A DNA stretch of 64,000 nucleotides, from contig CM066033.1 in the NCBI GenBank assembly GCA_033557465.1, positions 1,243,487,523-1,243,551,522 of the forward strand, read 5' to 3'. The notes beneath the pieces were generated by a model, which saw only the letters and a list, made by a program, of their open reading frames with translations, was not told the DNA's origin and made no database searches. Origin of the DNA: Ichthyophis bannanicus (lineage: Eukaryota; Chordata; Amphibia; Gymnophiona; Ichthyophiidae). Of the stretch, positions 22,053 through 31,269 are shown in pieces. Every line of letters begins with the position of its first letter. Within the stretch, counting starts at the first letter, position 1. Position numbers and translations under genes: made by a program.

Positions 22053-22171
22053 CCAGGGGACATGTATCCAGGGGATATGTATCACACAGAAACCACTCTG
22101 CCTGTAATGGAGCAAGCAGTGCACATCTGGGGACCACTTTAACAAGGGTCTACGGACCTTCCCCAGGATAC
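22053..22171. repeat. 119-bp direct repeat, right copy (candidate long TSD)
   Basis: Right-hand partner of 16872-16990, abutting the 5' end of the CR1. Equal length and precise abutment at both element ends favour a TSD. Confidence 0.9.
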
Positions 22172-22189
22172 TTCCCAAACTGTTCGTAA

Positions 22190-23567
22190 ATATAAGAACA
22201 TAAGAGCATAAGATATGCCATACTGGGTCAGATCAAGGTCCATCAAGCCCAGTATCCTGTTTCCAACACTGGCCAATCTAGGTCATAAGTACCTAGCAGT
22301 CTCCCCAAAAGACACAGGTTCCTCAATACTTGTATTGAGTCAAGCAGAGATATCCTGGGTCCCTTTTAATAATGGTTTATGGACCTTTCCTCCAGGAACT
22401 TGTCCAAATCGTTTTTAAACTCAGCTACACTAACATCTTTTATACATTCTCCCGTAAAAAATTCCAGAGTTTGATTTCATGTTGAGTGAAAAAATATTTT
22501 CTCTTATTAGTTCTAAATATGCTACCCTGTAGCTTCATTGCATGTCCCCTTGACTTTTTATATTCTGATGACATAAACAATTGATCTACGTTTACCCGTT
22601 CCACTCCATTCATTAATTTATAGACCTCTTTCATATCTCCCCTCAGCTGTCTCTTTTCCAGGTTGAAGAGCCCTAACCTTTTTAGCCTCTCTTCATAGGA
22701 GTATCCTTCCATCCCCTTTACCATTCCAATGGCTCTTCTCTGTACCTTTTCTAATAACATTATATCCTTTTTAAGATACGGCGACCAGAATTGCACACAA
22801 TATTCAAGGTGCGGCCACACCATGGAACGATACAGAGGCATTTTAATATCTTTTGTTTTATTTTCCATTCCTTTCCTTATGATACCTAGCATTCTATTTG
22901 CTCTCTTGGCCATCGCTGCACACTGGGAAGAGGGTTTTAACATGTTATCCATGATGATGCCTAAATCTTTTTCCTGGGTGGTGGTTCCTAATGTGAAACC
23001 TTGAATCGTGTAACCATAGTTTTGGCTGTTCTTTCCTAGTTGCATAACTTTGCACTTGTCCATATTCAATTTCATCTGCCATTTGGATGCCCAGTCTTCC
23101 AATTTATCAAGATCCTCTTGCAAATTTCCACAATCCTCTTGGGTTTTTACAACTTTAAATAGTTTTGTGTCATATGCAAATTTGATAACCTCACTTGTTA
23201 TTCCCTTTTCCAGGTCATTTATGAATATAAGCAGCGGACCCAGCACAGATCCCTGTGGTACGCCACTATTCACCTTTTTCCATTGGGAAAATTGGCCATT
23301 TAGCCCAACCCTCTGCTTTCTATCTTTTAACCAGTTCCTGATCCACAATAGTATACTGCCTCCTATCCCATGACTTTTTAGTTTTGCCAAAAGTCTCTGA
23401 TGAGGGACCTTGTCAAAGGCTTTCTGAAAGTCCAGATACACGATATCAACCAACTCATCTTTGTCTACCTGTTTATTCACACCTTTAAAAAACATAACAT
23501 ATTAGTAAGACAGGATCTTCCTTGTCTAAAGCCATGCTGAATAATTTTGTTCTTTATGATTGTTTCT
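22190..23567 (-). mobile_element. CR1 family 1 copy, 3' portion (outer layer of the nest)
   Basis: The octamer-bearing 3' end is at 22190-22215, and the RT region reads from 23495 down to 22440 on the minus strand. The copy is interrupted at 23567 by an RTE element and continues at 29702-29877. The interruption is marked by a 12-bp direct repeat with one mismatch (23556-23567 and 29702-29713). Confidence 0.9.
22440..23495 (-). pseudogene. CR1 family 1 RT fragment
   Basis: It carries DFQKAFDKVPHQRLLAKL (motif A), VPQGSVLGPL (motif B) and the C-terminal blocks. A small deletion removes LFDIF between motif B and INDL, and motif C reads FAYDT in place of FADDT, losing one catalytic aspartate. 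The GFRQGRSC region upstream carries a deletion near 23536. Inactive. Confidence 0.88.
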
Positions 23568-24091
23568 CCCTCACTTGGTTTGCAGCTTGTCGTGCTGTGA
23601 GGGCTTGTGTGCATCAGTGATGCTGAGAGCTAAACTATCGGTAGTTTAACGACTGGCAGGGTCTCCCAAGATGGACAGGTCTCAGCTGAGGTGCCAGACC
23701 AAGACAAACCACCCATCTGGGCAGCAGCAGAATGGGATAGTGTTGACGGCGGAGGATCACATTTCTGTGACAACGGCAACAACACCAAACTTAAACTGTG
23801 CGGAAGAAAGGCCCGGCAATCTACTTCTGTATCTTGCCATGAAAACCCAATGGATAGTTACAACAAAGCAAATTGTGCTATAGTGCTGGAAGATGAAACC
23901 CCCAGGTCGGAAGGCACTCAAATAGCTACTGGGGAAGAGCTGAAGACTTTTCAGAGTAAAGTCAGCATTTATGCTGTGGTTGGATCAAAGCCCTTGGGAT
24001 GTCTGACTGCTGATGTAACTGCGCATGAAATGAGAGCCAGAAGCTGTAAAGATGTCTTACACATTGGAACATGGAATGTACGAAGCATGAA
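23568..24091 (+). mobile_element. RTE-clade LINE, 5' part
   Basis: The start is set by the TSD at 23556-23567 and the end by insertion of a CR1 within the codons for VRSM. The coding part from 23691 leads into the start of the AP endonuclease, DVLHIGTWNVRSM, typical of RTE/BovB-type LINEs. The element continues at 28407. Confidence 0.88.
23691..24091 (+). CDS. RTE ORF, N-terminal part (partial)
   Basis: About 133 codons of poorly conserved leader followed by HIGTWNVRSM, the first endonuclease block. The start codon at 23691 is not supported by anything but frame and could lie elsewhere. The frame matches the continuation at 28408 once the inserted CR1 and one copy of the CATGAA repeat are left out. 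Only this insertion interrupts it here. Confidence 0.7.
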
Positions 24092-24469
24092 ACATAGAAA
24101 CATAGAAACATGATGACAGAAAAAGACCACATGGCCTATCTAGTCTGTCCTTCCATATCAACAACTACAACAGTCCACTTTTTACCTTTAGAGATCCTCT
24201 GTGTTGGTCCCATGCTTTTTTGAATTCAGTTACTGTCCTCATCTCTACCACCTCCACTGGGAGACTATTCCATGGATCCACTACTCTTTCCGTAAAGAAA
24301 TATTTCCGCATATCACTCCTGAATCTATCTCCCTTCACCCTCATCCCATGTCCAGGGCCGGCCCGTCCATTGAGCAAGAATGTTTTTTGCACAGGGCCCC
24401 GCGTTTCAGGGGGCCCCGCGCAAAAAACATTTTTAAGCATCCCAAGTTAAAAAAAAAAACAAAAAAAAA

Positions 24470-24830
24470 CCGGCTGCTTCTGCCGCGGCAGCTTCAAGAG
24501 CTCTGCCGCGGGGCCCCCCCCCTGCCCGGCAGAGCCTCCGTGCATCTTCAGCTCTTCACGTCCAAAACGCGGGCTTTTTTCAGAGCCGCGAGAGTTTCTT
24601 TTCTCGCGGCTCTCTTAATCCCGCGGGGCTGATGGGATTTCCCATCACCCTCGGCGGGATTAACAGAGCCGCGAGAAAAGAAACTCTCGCGGCTCTGAAA
24701 AAAGCCCGCGTTTTGGACGTGAAGAGCTGAAGATGCACGGAGGCTCTGCCGGGCAGGGGGGGGCCCCGCGGCAGAGCTCTTGATGCTGCCGCGGCAGAGC
24801 TCTTGAAGCTGCCGCGGCAGAAGCAGCCGG
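24470..24830. repeat. GC- and CpG-rich 361-bp palindrome
   Basis: The arms run from CCGGCTGCTTCTGCCGCGG to its complement, with a centre near 24645 (GATGGGATTTCCCATC). The right arm has an additional short repeat of GCAGAGCTCTTGA. A-runs and T-runs just outside extend the pairing. The many intact CpGs suggest little decay by cytosine deamination and hence recent spread. Confidence 0.9.
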
Positions 24831-24867
24831 TTTGGGTTTTTTTTTAATTTTAATTTGGAATGATAGG

Positions 24868-26450
24868 GAGGGGGGGGTGGTTAGGACTGGTAATGGGCTA
24901 TGGGAGGGGGGAGGCTAAACTGGAAGTAGGCTGATGGGAGGGGGAGGCTAAACTGGAAGTGGGCTGATGGGGGGGGGTGGTGAGGACTGGTAATGGGCCA
25001 GGGGGTGGGGTGGTTAGGACTGGTAATGGGCCGGGGGGGGGGTGGTTAGGACTGGTAATGGGCCATGGGGGGGGGAGGCTAAGACTGGAAGTGGGCTGAT
25101 GGGGGGGGGGGTTAGGACTGGTAATGGGCTATGGGGGGGGGCGAAGTGGGCTGATGGGGGGGTTAGGACTGGTAATGGGCTATGGGGGGGCTAAGTGGGC
25201 TGATGGGGGGGTTAGGACTGGTAATGGGCTATGGGGGGGGCTAAGTGGGCTGATGGGGGGGGGTTAGGACTGGTAATGGGCTATGGGGGGGCTAAGTGGG
25301 CTGATGGGGGGGTTAGGACTGGTAATGGGCTATGGGGGGGCTAAGTGGGCTGATGGGGGGGTTTGGACTGGTAATGGGCTATGGGGAGGGGGCTAAGGCT
25401 GGAAGTGGGGGGGTAGGACTGGAAATGGGCTGATGGGGGGGGTTAGAACTGGTAATTGACTATGGGGAGGGGGCTAAGGCTGGAAGTGGGGGGTAGGACT
25501 GGAAATGGGCTGATGGGGGGGTTAGGACTGGTAATGGGCTATGGGGGGGCTAAGACTGGAAGTGGGCTGATGGGGGGGGTGTTAGGACTGGTAATGGGCC
25601 GGGGGGGGGGGGGGTTAGGACTGGTAATGGGCCATGGGGGGGGTGTTAGGACTGGTAATGGGCCATGGGGGGGGTGTTAGGACTGGTAATGGGCCATGGG
25701 GGGGGGGAGGCTAGGACTGGTAATGGGCTGATGGGGGGGGAGGGTTAGGACTGGTAATGGGCCATGGGGGGGGGGAGGCTAATACTGGAAGTGGGCTGAT
25801 GGGGGGGGGTAGGACTGGTAATTGGCTATGGGGGGGCTAAGACTGGAAATAGGCTGATGGGGGGGCTAGGACTGGAAATAGGGTGATGGGGGGTTAGGAC
25901 GTAATGGGCTGATGGGGGGTTAGGACTAGTAATGGGCTATGAGGAGGCTAGGACTGGAAATGGGCTGAGTGGAAGGAGGGCTTGAACTGCAAATAGCTGA
26001 TGGGGACGGGGGCTTGGAATGGAAATGGGTTGTGAGGGGGAGGGAGCTAGGACTGGAAATGGGTGAGGGGGGGGGCTAGGACAGGAAATGGGCTGATGGG
26101 CTAGAATAGGACTGGAAATTGGCTGTTGGGGGGTGCTAAGATTGGAAATGGGCTGTGGTGGGGGTTTGGATTGAAATGGACTCATGAAGGGGCTAGAACT
26201 GGAAGTAGGCTCATGGGGGGCTTGGATTGGAAATGGGCTGAGTGGAGGGGAGCTAGGATTTGACATGGGCTGATGGTGGGGCTAGGAAAGGACTAGAAAT
26301 GGGCTCATGGGGGGCTGGGATTGGAAATGAGCTGATGGAGGGACTTGGATGGGACTGCAAATAGATGGGGGAGCTAGGACTGGAAATGGGCTTATGGGGG
26401 GCTAGGACTGGAAATGGGCTGATGCGGGGACTAGAAGGGAGCGGATGCTG
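24868..26450. repeat. G-rich minisatellite
   Basis: Variable units of roughly 25-60 bp are built from GGACTGGTAATGGGC and GGAAGTGGGCTGATG separated by runs of six or more G. The runs are purest on the left and decay rightwards after about 25.9 kb. The plus strand has dense potential G-quadruplex motifs. It lies wholly inside the hAT-like element. Confidence 0.9.
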
Positions 26451-27493
26451 GGTGGGACTGGAACTAGAATGGAGCTGATGTTGGGGGAGGATTAGAATGG
26501 GATGGAGCTGGGAGAGTGAAATGGAGAGGGAAAAAATATTTTGTGTGGGAGGGAAGACAAATCTACAATTGTCCGGATATTGGGAGAGTAGGTGGGGATT
26601 GAGGATGGAGGGGTAAAATTTGAGTGGATGAAATAGGAATGAGGAAAGAGCAAAAAGGAGAAAGATTAGTATGTTAAAGCAGATGTAGAGAGAGAATGGA
26701 AAAAAACTAGAAGAGAGAAGAAAAGACAAATGGACAGCAGACGATGAAGAATTAGCGGAAGACACGAAGAAACCAGAAGAAAGTGGCTGGAGCAATTGCA
26801 GCTGAAAAAAAATGCACAAAAGGTAGAAAAATATCTCTTTATTTTGAATTTATTAATTGGAATATGTCAGCTCTGGGAAATGTGCATCATTAACGTCTGC
26901 GCTTTGTTTAGTACAAGAGCAAATTAATGTATAGTTTTATTTCTACAGTGTTGTACATTCCAAGTTTGGCTTTTGGGATTCCCAGTTTAATTATTGTCTT
27001 CCTGTTTCTAAATTGTGATTCCTTGTTTGGTGATGGTCTATGTTCTGCATGTGTAACTGAGCTGAGGTATTCTGTTTATGTAATTCCTATTTGACATTGC
27101 CACTTGTTCTCTTTCCCCAGTAGGTCATGTATTGTTGTTCTCTGAAATGTATTGGTTTAATATTTGCAGCGTTTCCTTTTGATAGTTAGGGTATGGTGCT
27201 TTATGAGTCCTGGTAGTGCTGTTAGGATACGGCGGGTTTGCTATGGGTTCTAAATGGGCAGTGTTTGTAGTAGTTCCTAATGTGCCTGGCGGTTGGTATT
27301 GGATTATAGTAATGTAGAAGTCTTTTAGTCTTTCTTTATTCATACACTCATTAAGAGGCATGTTTACTAAAAGTTTGTGTATGGTAACATTATGCAAATA
27401 TTTATGCAAATGAGGCCCCTTATGCAAATGAGGCCCCGCACCGAGTCTCCGCACATGGCCCCGCACCCCCCTTGGGCCGCCCCTGCCCATGTC

Positions 27494-28395
27494 CCCTCGT
27501 AGCAGAACTTGCTTTCAATTGAAGGAGGCTCTCTCCCTGAACATTTATGCCACGGAGGTATTTAAACATCTCAATCATATCACCTCTATCCCGCCTTTCC
27601 TCTAAGGTGTACATATTAAGATCCTTAAGTCTGTCCTCATATGCTTTATAATGAAGCCCACTAATCATTTTAGTAGCCACCCTCTGCACCGACTCCATCC
27701 TGTTCACATCCTTTTGAAGGTGCGGTCTCCCGAATTGCACACTATACTCCAAATGAGGTCACACCAAAGACTTATATAGAGGCATTATTACCTCCTTTTT
27801 TCTGCTAGCCATTCCTCTCAATATCCACCCAAGCATCCTTCTAGCTTTTGCCATCGCCTTTTCTACCTGTTTAGCTACTTTAAGATCATCAGACACAACC
27901 ACGCCTAGGTCCCGCTCTTCTTTAGTGGACAAAAGTACTTCACCTCCTATACTGTATTGCTCCCTTGGATTGCTGCAGCCCAAATGCATGACCTTACATT
28001 TTTTAACATTAAATCCCAGCTGCCAAATTCTAGTCCATTCTTCAAGCTTAGCTAGATCCCTTCTCATGTTATCTACACCTTCCTGGGTGTCTACTCTATT
28101 GCAGATTTTGGTATCATCCGCAAAGACACAAACCTTACCCGACAGCCCTTCCGCTATATCACTAACAAAAATGTTAAAAAGAATCAGGCCAAGGACAGAT
28201 CCCTGGGGCACACCACTGGTAACATCCTTCTCCTCAGAGTGAGCTCCATTTACTTGTACTCTTTGTCGCCTCCCACCCAACCAATTTCTAACCAAGCAGT
28301 AACTTTAGGGTCCATCCCTAGGGTGCTCAGTTTGTTTATAAGTCGCCTGTGAGGAACAGTGTCAAAGGCTTTACTGAAATCTAAATACACCACAT
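27494..28395 (-). pseudogene. CR1 family 2 RT fragment
   Basis: On the minus strand it reads VRNWLGGRRQRVQVNGAH, VPQGSVLGLILF, then FADDTKI with the catalytic pair intact, followed by the RRMLGWILRGMASRK and EYSVQFGRPHLQKD blocks. A stop lies near 27759 in the SLV(R)PH segment, and the frame continues to 27494, where the hAT-like element begins. The part before motif B is shifted. The motif A region ends at the truncation at 28406. Confidence 0.88.
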
Positions 28396-28406
28396 CTAGA
28401 GCTCTC

Positions 28407-29701
28407 CATGAACCAAAGGAAGTTGGAGGTGGTCAAGAATGAAATGGAACGTGTACAACTTTATCTGTTGGGTGTCAGCGAAATGAAATGGACTGGCATC
28501 GGGCACTTTGCATCAGATGATCAGATGGTCTACTATGCTGGAAATGAAAGACAAAGAAGAAATGGTGTTGCATTTATAATAAAGAAGAAACTTGCAAGAA
28601 CTGTAATGAAATACAATGCAGTCTGCGAACGCTTAATCTCTATTCGTCTACGAGGAATGTCTATCAACACAACTATAATTCAAGTATATGCCCCAACAAC
28701 AGCTGCAGAAGAGAATGAAATTGAAGAGTTCTATGAACAAGTACAAGCTGAAATTGACAGAAAATGCAAACAGGATATCCTGATAGTCATGGGTGACTGG
28801 AACGTAAAAGTTGGCAACAAAGAAGAAGGCAAAGTAGTTGGAAAATATGGACTTGGCAACAGAAATGAAGCTGGAGAAAGACTTATAGAATTCTGCAAGA
28901 CCATCAACAACCTTCCCTATGCTGATGATACCACATTACTGGCTGAAAGTGAAGATGATCTGAAACATTTGCTTCTCACAATCAAAGAACATAGTCTCAA
29001 TATGGGCCTGCACCTTAATGTAAAGAAGACAAAGATCATGACAACTGGCATAATCAACAGATTCATCACTGAAGGAGAAGAAATTGAAATCGTGAACAAC
29101 TTTAACCTACTTGGATCAACTATCAATAAAGAAGCAACAAGCAGTCAAGAAATCAGACGACGCATTGCTCTTGGCAGAATGGCTATGAAAGAGCTAGATA
29201 AGATTCTCAAGAGCAGAGATGTCTCTCTCCATACAAAGATTCAACTTGTTCAAGTCATGGTATTTTCAATAACATCATATGGATGTGAAAGCTGGACAGT
29301 GAAAAAGATAGACAGGAAGAAAATTGATGCCTTTGAATTATGGTGCTGGTGGCGAATACTGTGTATACCATGGACTGCCCAAAGAACAAACCAGTTGGTT
29401 CTAGAGGAGATCAAACCTAAGCTTTCTTTAGAAGCTCAGATGACAAGACTTCGACTTTCATACTTTGGACACATCATGCAAAGAGAGAGATCATTAGAGA
29501 AAGACATCATGCTTGGTAAGATAGAAGGTCAACACAAAAGAGGAAGGCCAGCAATGAGATGGATCGATACAATAACAGCAGCTACGGGTACCAGTCTGTC
29601 AACAATGAGCCGCCTGACACAAGACCGAACACAATTTAGGATAGCTATCCAGAGGGTCGCCATGAGTCGACTCCGACTCGACGGCACTTAACAACAACAA
29701 C
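28407..29701 (+). mobile_element. RTE-clade LINE, 3' part
   Basis: Continuation of the RTE from 24091. It ends with the characteristic GAGTCGACTCCGACTCGACG box and an ACA(ACA)n tail ending at 29701, immediately before the 12-bp TSD. An internal deletion removed the end of the endonuclease and the N-terminal RT. Confidence 0.9.
28408..29691 (+). CDS. Internally deleted RTE ORF (endonuclease N-part joined to RT C-part)
   Basis: The 427-codon frame is open. Residues 1-165 are the front of an AP endonuclease (GVSEMKWTGIGHF, RRNGVAFIIKKK, VYAPTTAAEE, GDWNVKVG). The text then jumps within EFCKTINNLPYADD straight to RT motif C (YADD near 171-174) and continues with LNVKKTKIM, NLLGSTI, YGCESWT, AFELWCWWRIL and YFGHIMQR to the natural end. 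Compared with RTE/BovB proteins, several hundred residues covering the endonuclease end and RT motifs A and B are missing, yet the frame is kept. It cannot be an active RT. Confidence 0.9.
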   Translation: MNQRKLEVVKNEMERVQLYLLGVSEMKWTGIGHFASDDQMVYYAGNERQRRNGVAFIIKKKLARTVMKYNAVCERLISIRLRGMSINTTIIQVYAPTTAAEENEIEEFYEQVQAEIDRKCKQDILIVMGDWNVKVGNKEEGKVVGKYGLGNRNEAGERLIEFCKTINNLPYADDTTLLAESEDDLKHLLLTIKEHSLNMGLHLNVKKTKIMTTGIINRFITEGEEIEIVNNFNLLGSTINKEATSSQEIRRRIALGRMAMKELDKILKSRDVSLHTKIQLVQVMVFSITSYGCESWTVKKIDRKKIDAFELWCWWRILCIPWTAQRTNQLVLEEIKPKLSLEAQMTRLRLSYFGHIMQRERSLEKDIMLGKIEGQHKRGRPAMRWIDTITAATGTSLSTMSRLTQDRTQFRIAIQRVAMSRLRLDGT

Positions 29702-29877
29702 ATGATGGTTTCTACCATTTTTCCGGTACTGACGTCAGGCTCACCGGTCTGCAGTTTCACGGATCACACCTGGAACCTTTTTTAAAAATTGGCGTTACAT
29801 TGGCCATCCTCCAATCTTCAGGTATTACAGATGATTTAAATGATAGTTCACAGATTACTAATAGCAGGTCTGCAATC
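29702..29877 (-). mobile_element. CR1 family 1 copy, continuation of the 22190 element
   Basis: On the minus strand this encodes the segment around the NYRPVSLTSVP block and LKSSVIPEDW, which lies just upstream of where the 22190-23567 part breaks off. It ends at 29877 with the start of a perfect hairpin. Confidence 0.88.
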
Positions 29878-29953
29878 TTATTAGAAATTTGAAAACTTGA
29901 TTGATTGCATTAATTGCTTAATGCAATCAATCAAGTTTTCAAATTTCTAATAA
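29878..29953. repeat. Perfect 36-bp inverted repeat with 4-nt loop
   Basis: The arms 29878-29913 and 29918-29953 are exact reverse complements around the loop TTGC. The hairpin begins precisely where CR1 homology ends. It could be a fold-back made during truncated reverse transcription or a tiny palindromic element. There is no following T-run of the kind expected for a terminator. Confidence 0.92.
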
Positions 29954-30159
29954 AGTAATCCTTCTTGTTAAACCACGTATTTGGACTGGTTGGCCCAGAA
30001 TTGGGGCACTTCCTGCACATCCCAGACCCCCACACCTTATTCTTATCCCACAGGAACATATAGCTCCCGCAGGTCCAAAATCCGGTGACAACCCGGCCCA
30101 TCCAGTTTTTGGATGTTCGGACCTGCAGGATGTGCCCCATTTTATTGGCCTCATTAGGT
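29954..30159. other. Unassigned DNA between hairpin and CR1
   Basis: No gene is supported. Two oppositely oriented GGACCTGCAGGATGTGCCCCA-like segments hint at an old inverted repeat (AGGAAGTGCCCCAATTC and CAGGATGTGCCCCAT), but the match is loose. Confidence 0.35.
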
Positions 30160-31115
30160 ATAGTTGTATTAGCATAAGTATCCCCAGCAAAATTAAGTAA
30201 GTAAACAACTTAAATACCTAAACAAAACCTGAAAACTAAGATGCAGACAGCAGTCCAGCAGTGAGATAGGGGCTTTTCAGTATTTTTGATTGAATGTCAA
30301 ATGTATGATTTCCTCCCAGTTGGTGAGGGGTCTTATATGTGCACTTGGTACAAGGAACTCTTTGCAGTCAAGGAATGAGTCCGATCTCTGGACGCTAGAG
30401 TAGAAGACTTGGAGGATATAAGGAAGACGATGTAGTACTGAAGTCCCACCTCCAGTCTGGCAGCCTCCCTGTTGCCATGGAGGAGAGAGGTCATGTGACA
30501 GGAGAGCATCACCCTGATATGCCAGGAAGTGATCCAGTAGCTAGGACCTGTCCTCCAGGTAATGTAAAACCCTCTCGCACTGAGGAGGTTTCTCTATGGC
30601 CATGTGACCATGAGGGAAGGATTAGGATGGCCATTATAGTTGGTGATTTGATCATAAGGCATGTAGATAGCTGGGTGGCTGGTGGACGTGAGGATCACCT
30701 GGTAACATGCCTGTCTAGTGCGAAGGTAGTGGACCTTATGCACCATCTAGACAAGGTTTTAGATAGCACTGGGGAGGAGTCTTCTGTCTTGATACATGTT
30801 GGTACCAATGACATAGGAAAGTGTGGGAGGGAGTTTCTGGAGGCCAAATTTAGGCTTTTGGGTAGGAAGCTGAAATACAGAACTTCCAGGGTAGCATTCT
30901 CTAAAATGCTTCCCATTCCACGCACAGGACCCAAAAGGCAGTCAGAGCTCTGGAGTCTCAATGCATGGATGAGACGATGGTGCAAGGAAGAGAGTTTTGG
31001 ATTTGTTAAGAATTGGGCAACATTCTGGGAAAAGGAGGAGTTTTTCCAAAGGGATGGGCTCCACCTTAACTGGGATGGGGCCAGGTTGCTAGAATTAACC
31101 TTTAAAAAGGAGATA
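30160..31115 (+). mobile_element. CR1 family 1, 5' UTR and ORF1 portion
   Basis: The leader at 30160-30300 (AGTAAGTAAACAACTTAAATA, then GATGCAGACAGCAGTCCAGC) is shared with the copy at 37440, which defines the family 5' region. ORF1 follows. The element is then broken by an L1-type insertion and resumes in ORF2 at 33008. Confidence 0.82.
30477..31115 (+). CDS. CR1 family 1 ORF1 esterase (altered nucleophile)
   Basis: An SGNH-type fold is recognised from IIVGDLIIRHVD, LIHVGTNDIGK, a central LGRKL..SRVAFSKMLP block and DGLHLNWDGARLL with the Asp-x-x-His pair. The nucleophile block reads GDL where the family has GDS, so esterase activity is unlikely in this copy. The zinc-type cysteines expected upstream are decayed (a relative is clearer at 37575-37650), so the true start lies before 30477 in a broken frame. 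The tail after 31115 is foreign L1 sequence. Confidence 0.82.
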
Positions 31116-31269
31116 GAGAGAGAGAGGAGAGGTCACGTGATGTGGTGAGCGTGAGTGGACGCATACCACTTGAGCTCCAGGCCCCCCCCTCTCCGCACTG
31201 GTAAAACACCGTTGCACGTAAGGAAGCCAGCTGAAGGGGAGTTGAGTTCGGCGAGCGGCAGCAGGGGAA

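Larger units (their letters stand above)
24353..27485. mobile_element. hAT-like non-autonomous element carrying a palindrome and minisatellite
   Basis: The 3,133-bp insert is flanked by the exact 8-bp repeat CCCATGTC (24345-24352 and 27486-27493). It begins CAGGGCCGGCCC and ends GGGCCGCCCCTG, inverted repeats differing at one position in twelve. No transposase frame is visible. Inside are a GC-rich palindrome (24470-24830), a G-rich minisatellite (24868-26450) and about 1 kb of AT-richer DNA. The element interrupts the CR1 3' region cleanly. The 8-bp TSD and CAGGG ends point to hAT; the subgroup is unknown. Confidence 0.85.
24092..28406 (-). mobile_element. CR1 family 2 copy inside the RTE (minus)
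   Basis: The octamer 3' end is at 24092-24110; the RT region reads down from 28395 to about 27494, and the 3' UTR lies at 24111-24352. The copy is 5'-truncated in the motif A region. A six-base direct repeat CATGAA (24086-24091 and 28407-28412) flanks it. It is split by a hAT-like element at 24353-27485. Confidence 0.9.

Noticed and set aside
24201..26819. Long open frames over the G-rich array, on both strands
   Set aside because: They are low-complexity Pro/Ser/Gly translations of G-runs inside a non-coding hAT-like element.
29878..29953. Hairpin as a bacterial-type terminator
   Set aside because: The context is vertebrate transposons and no T-run follows.
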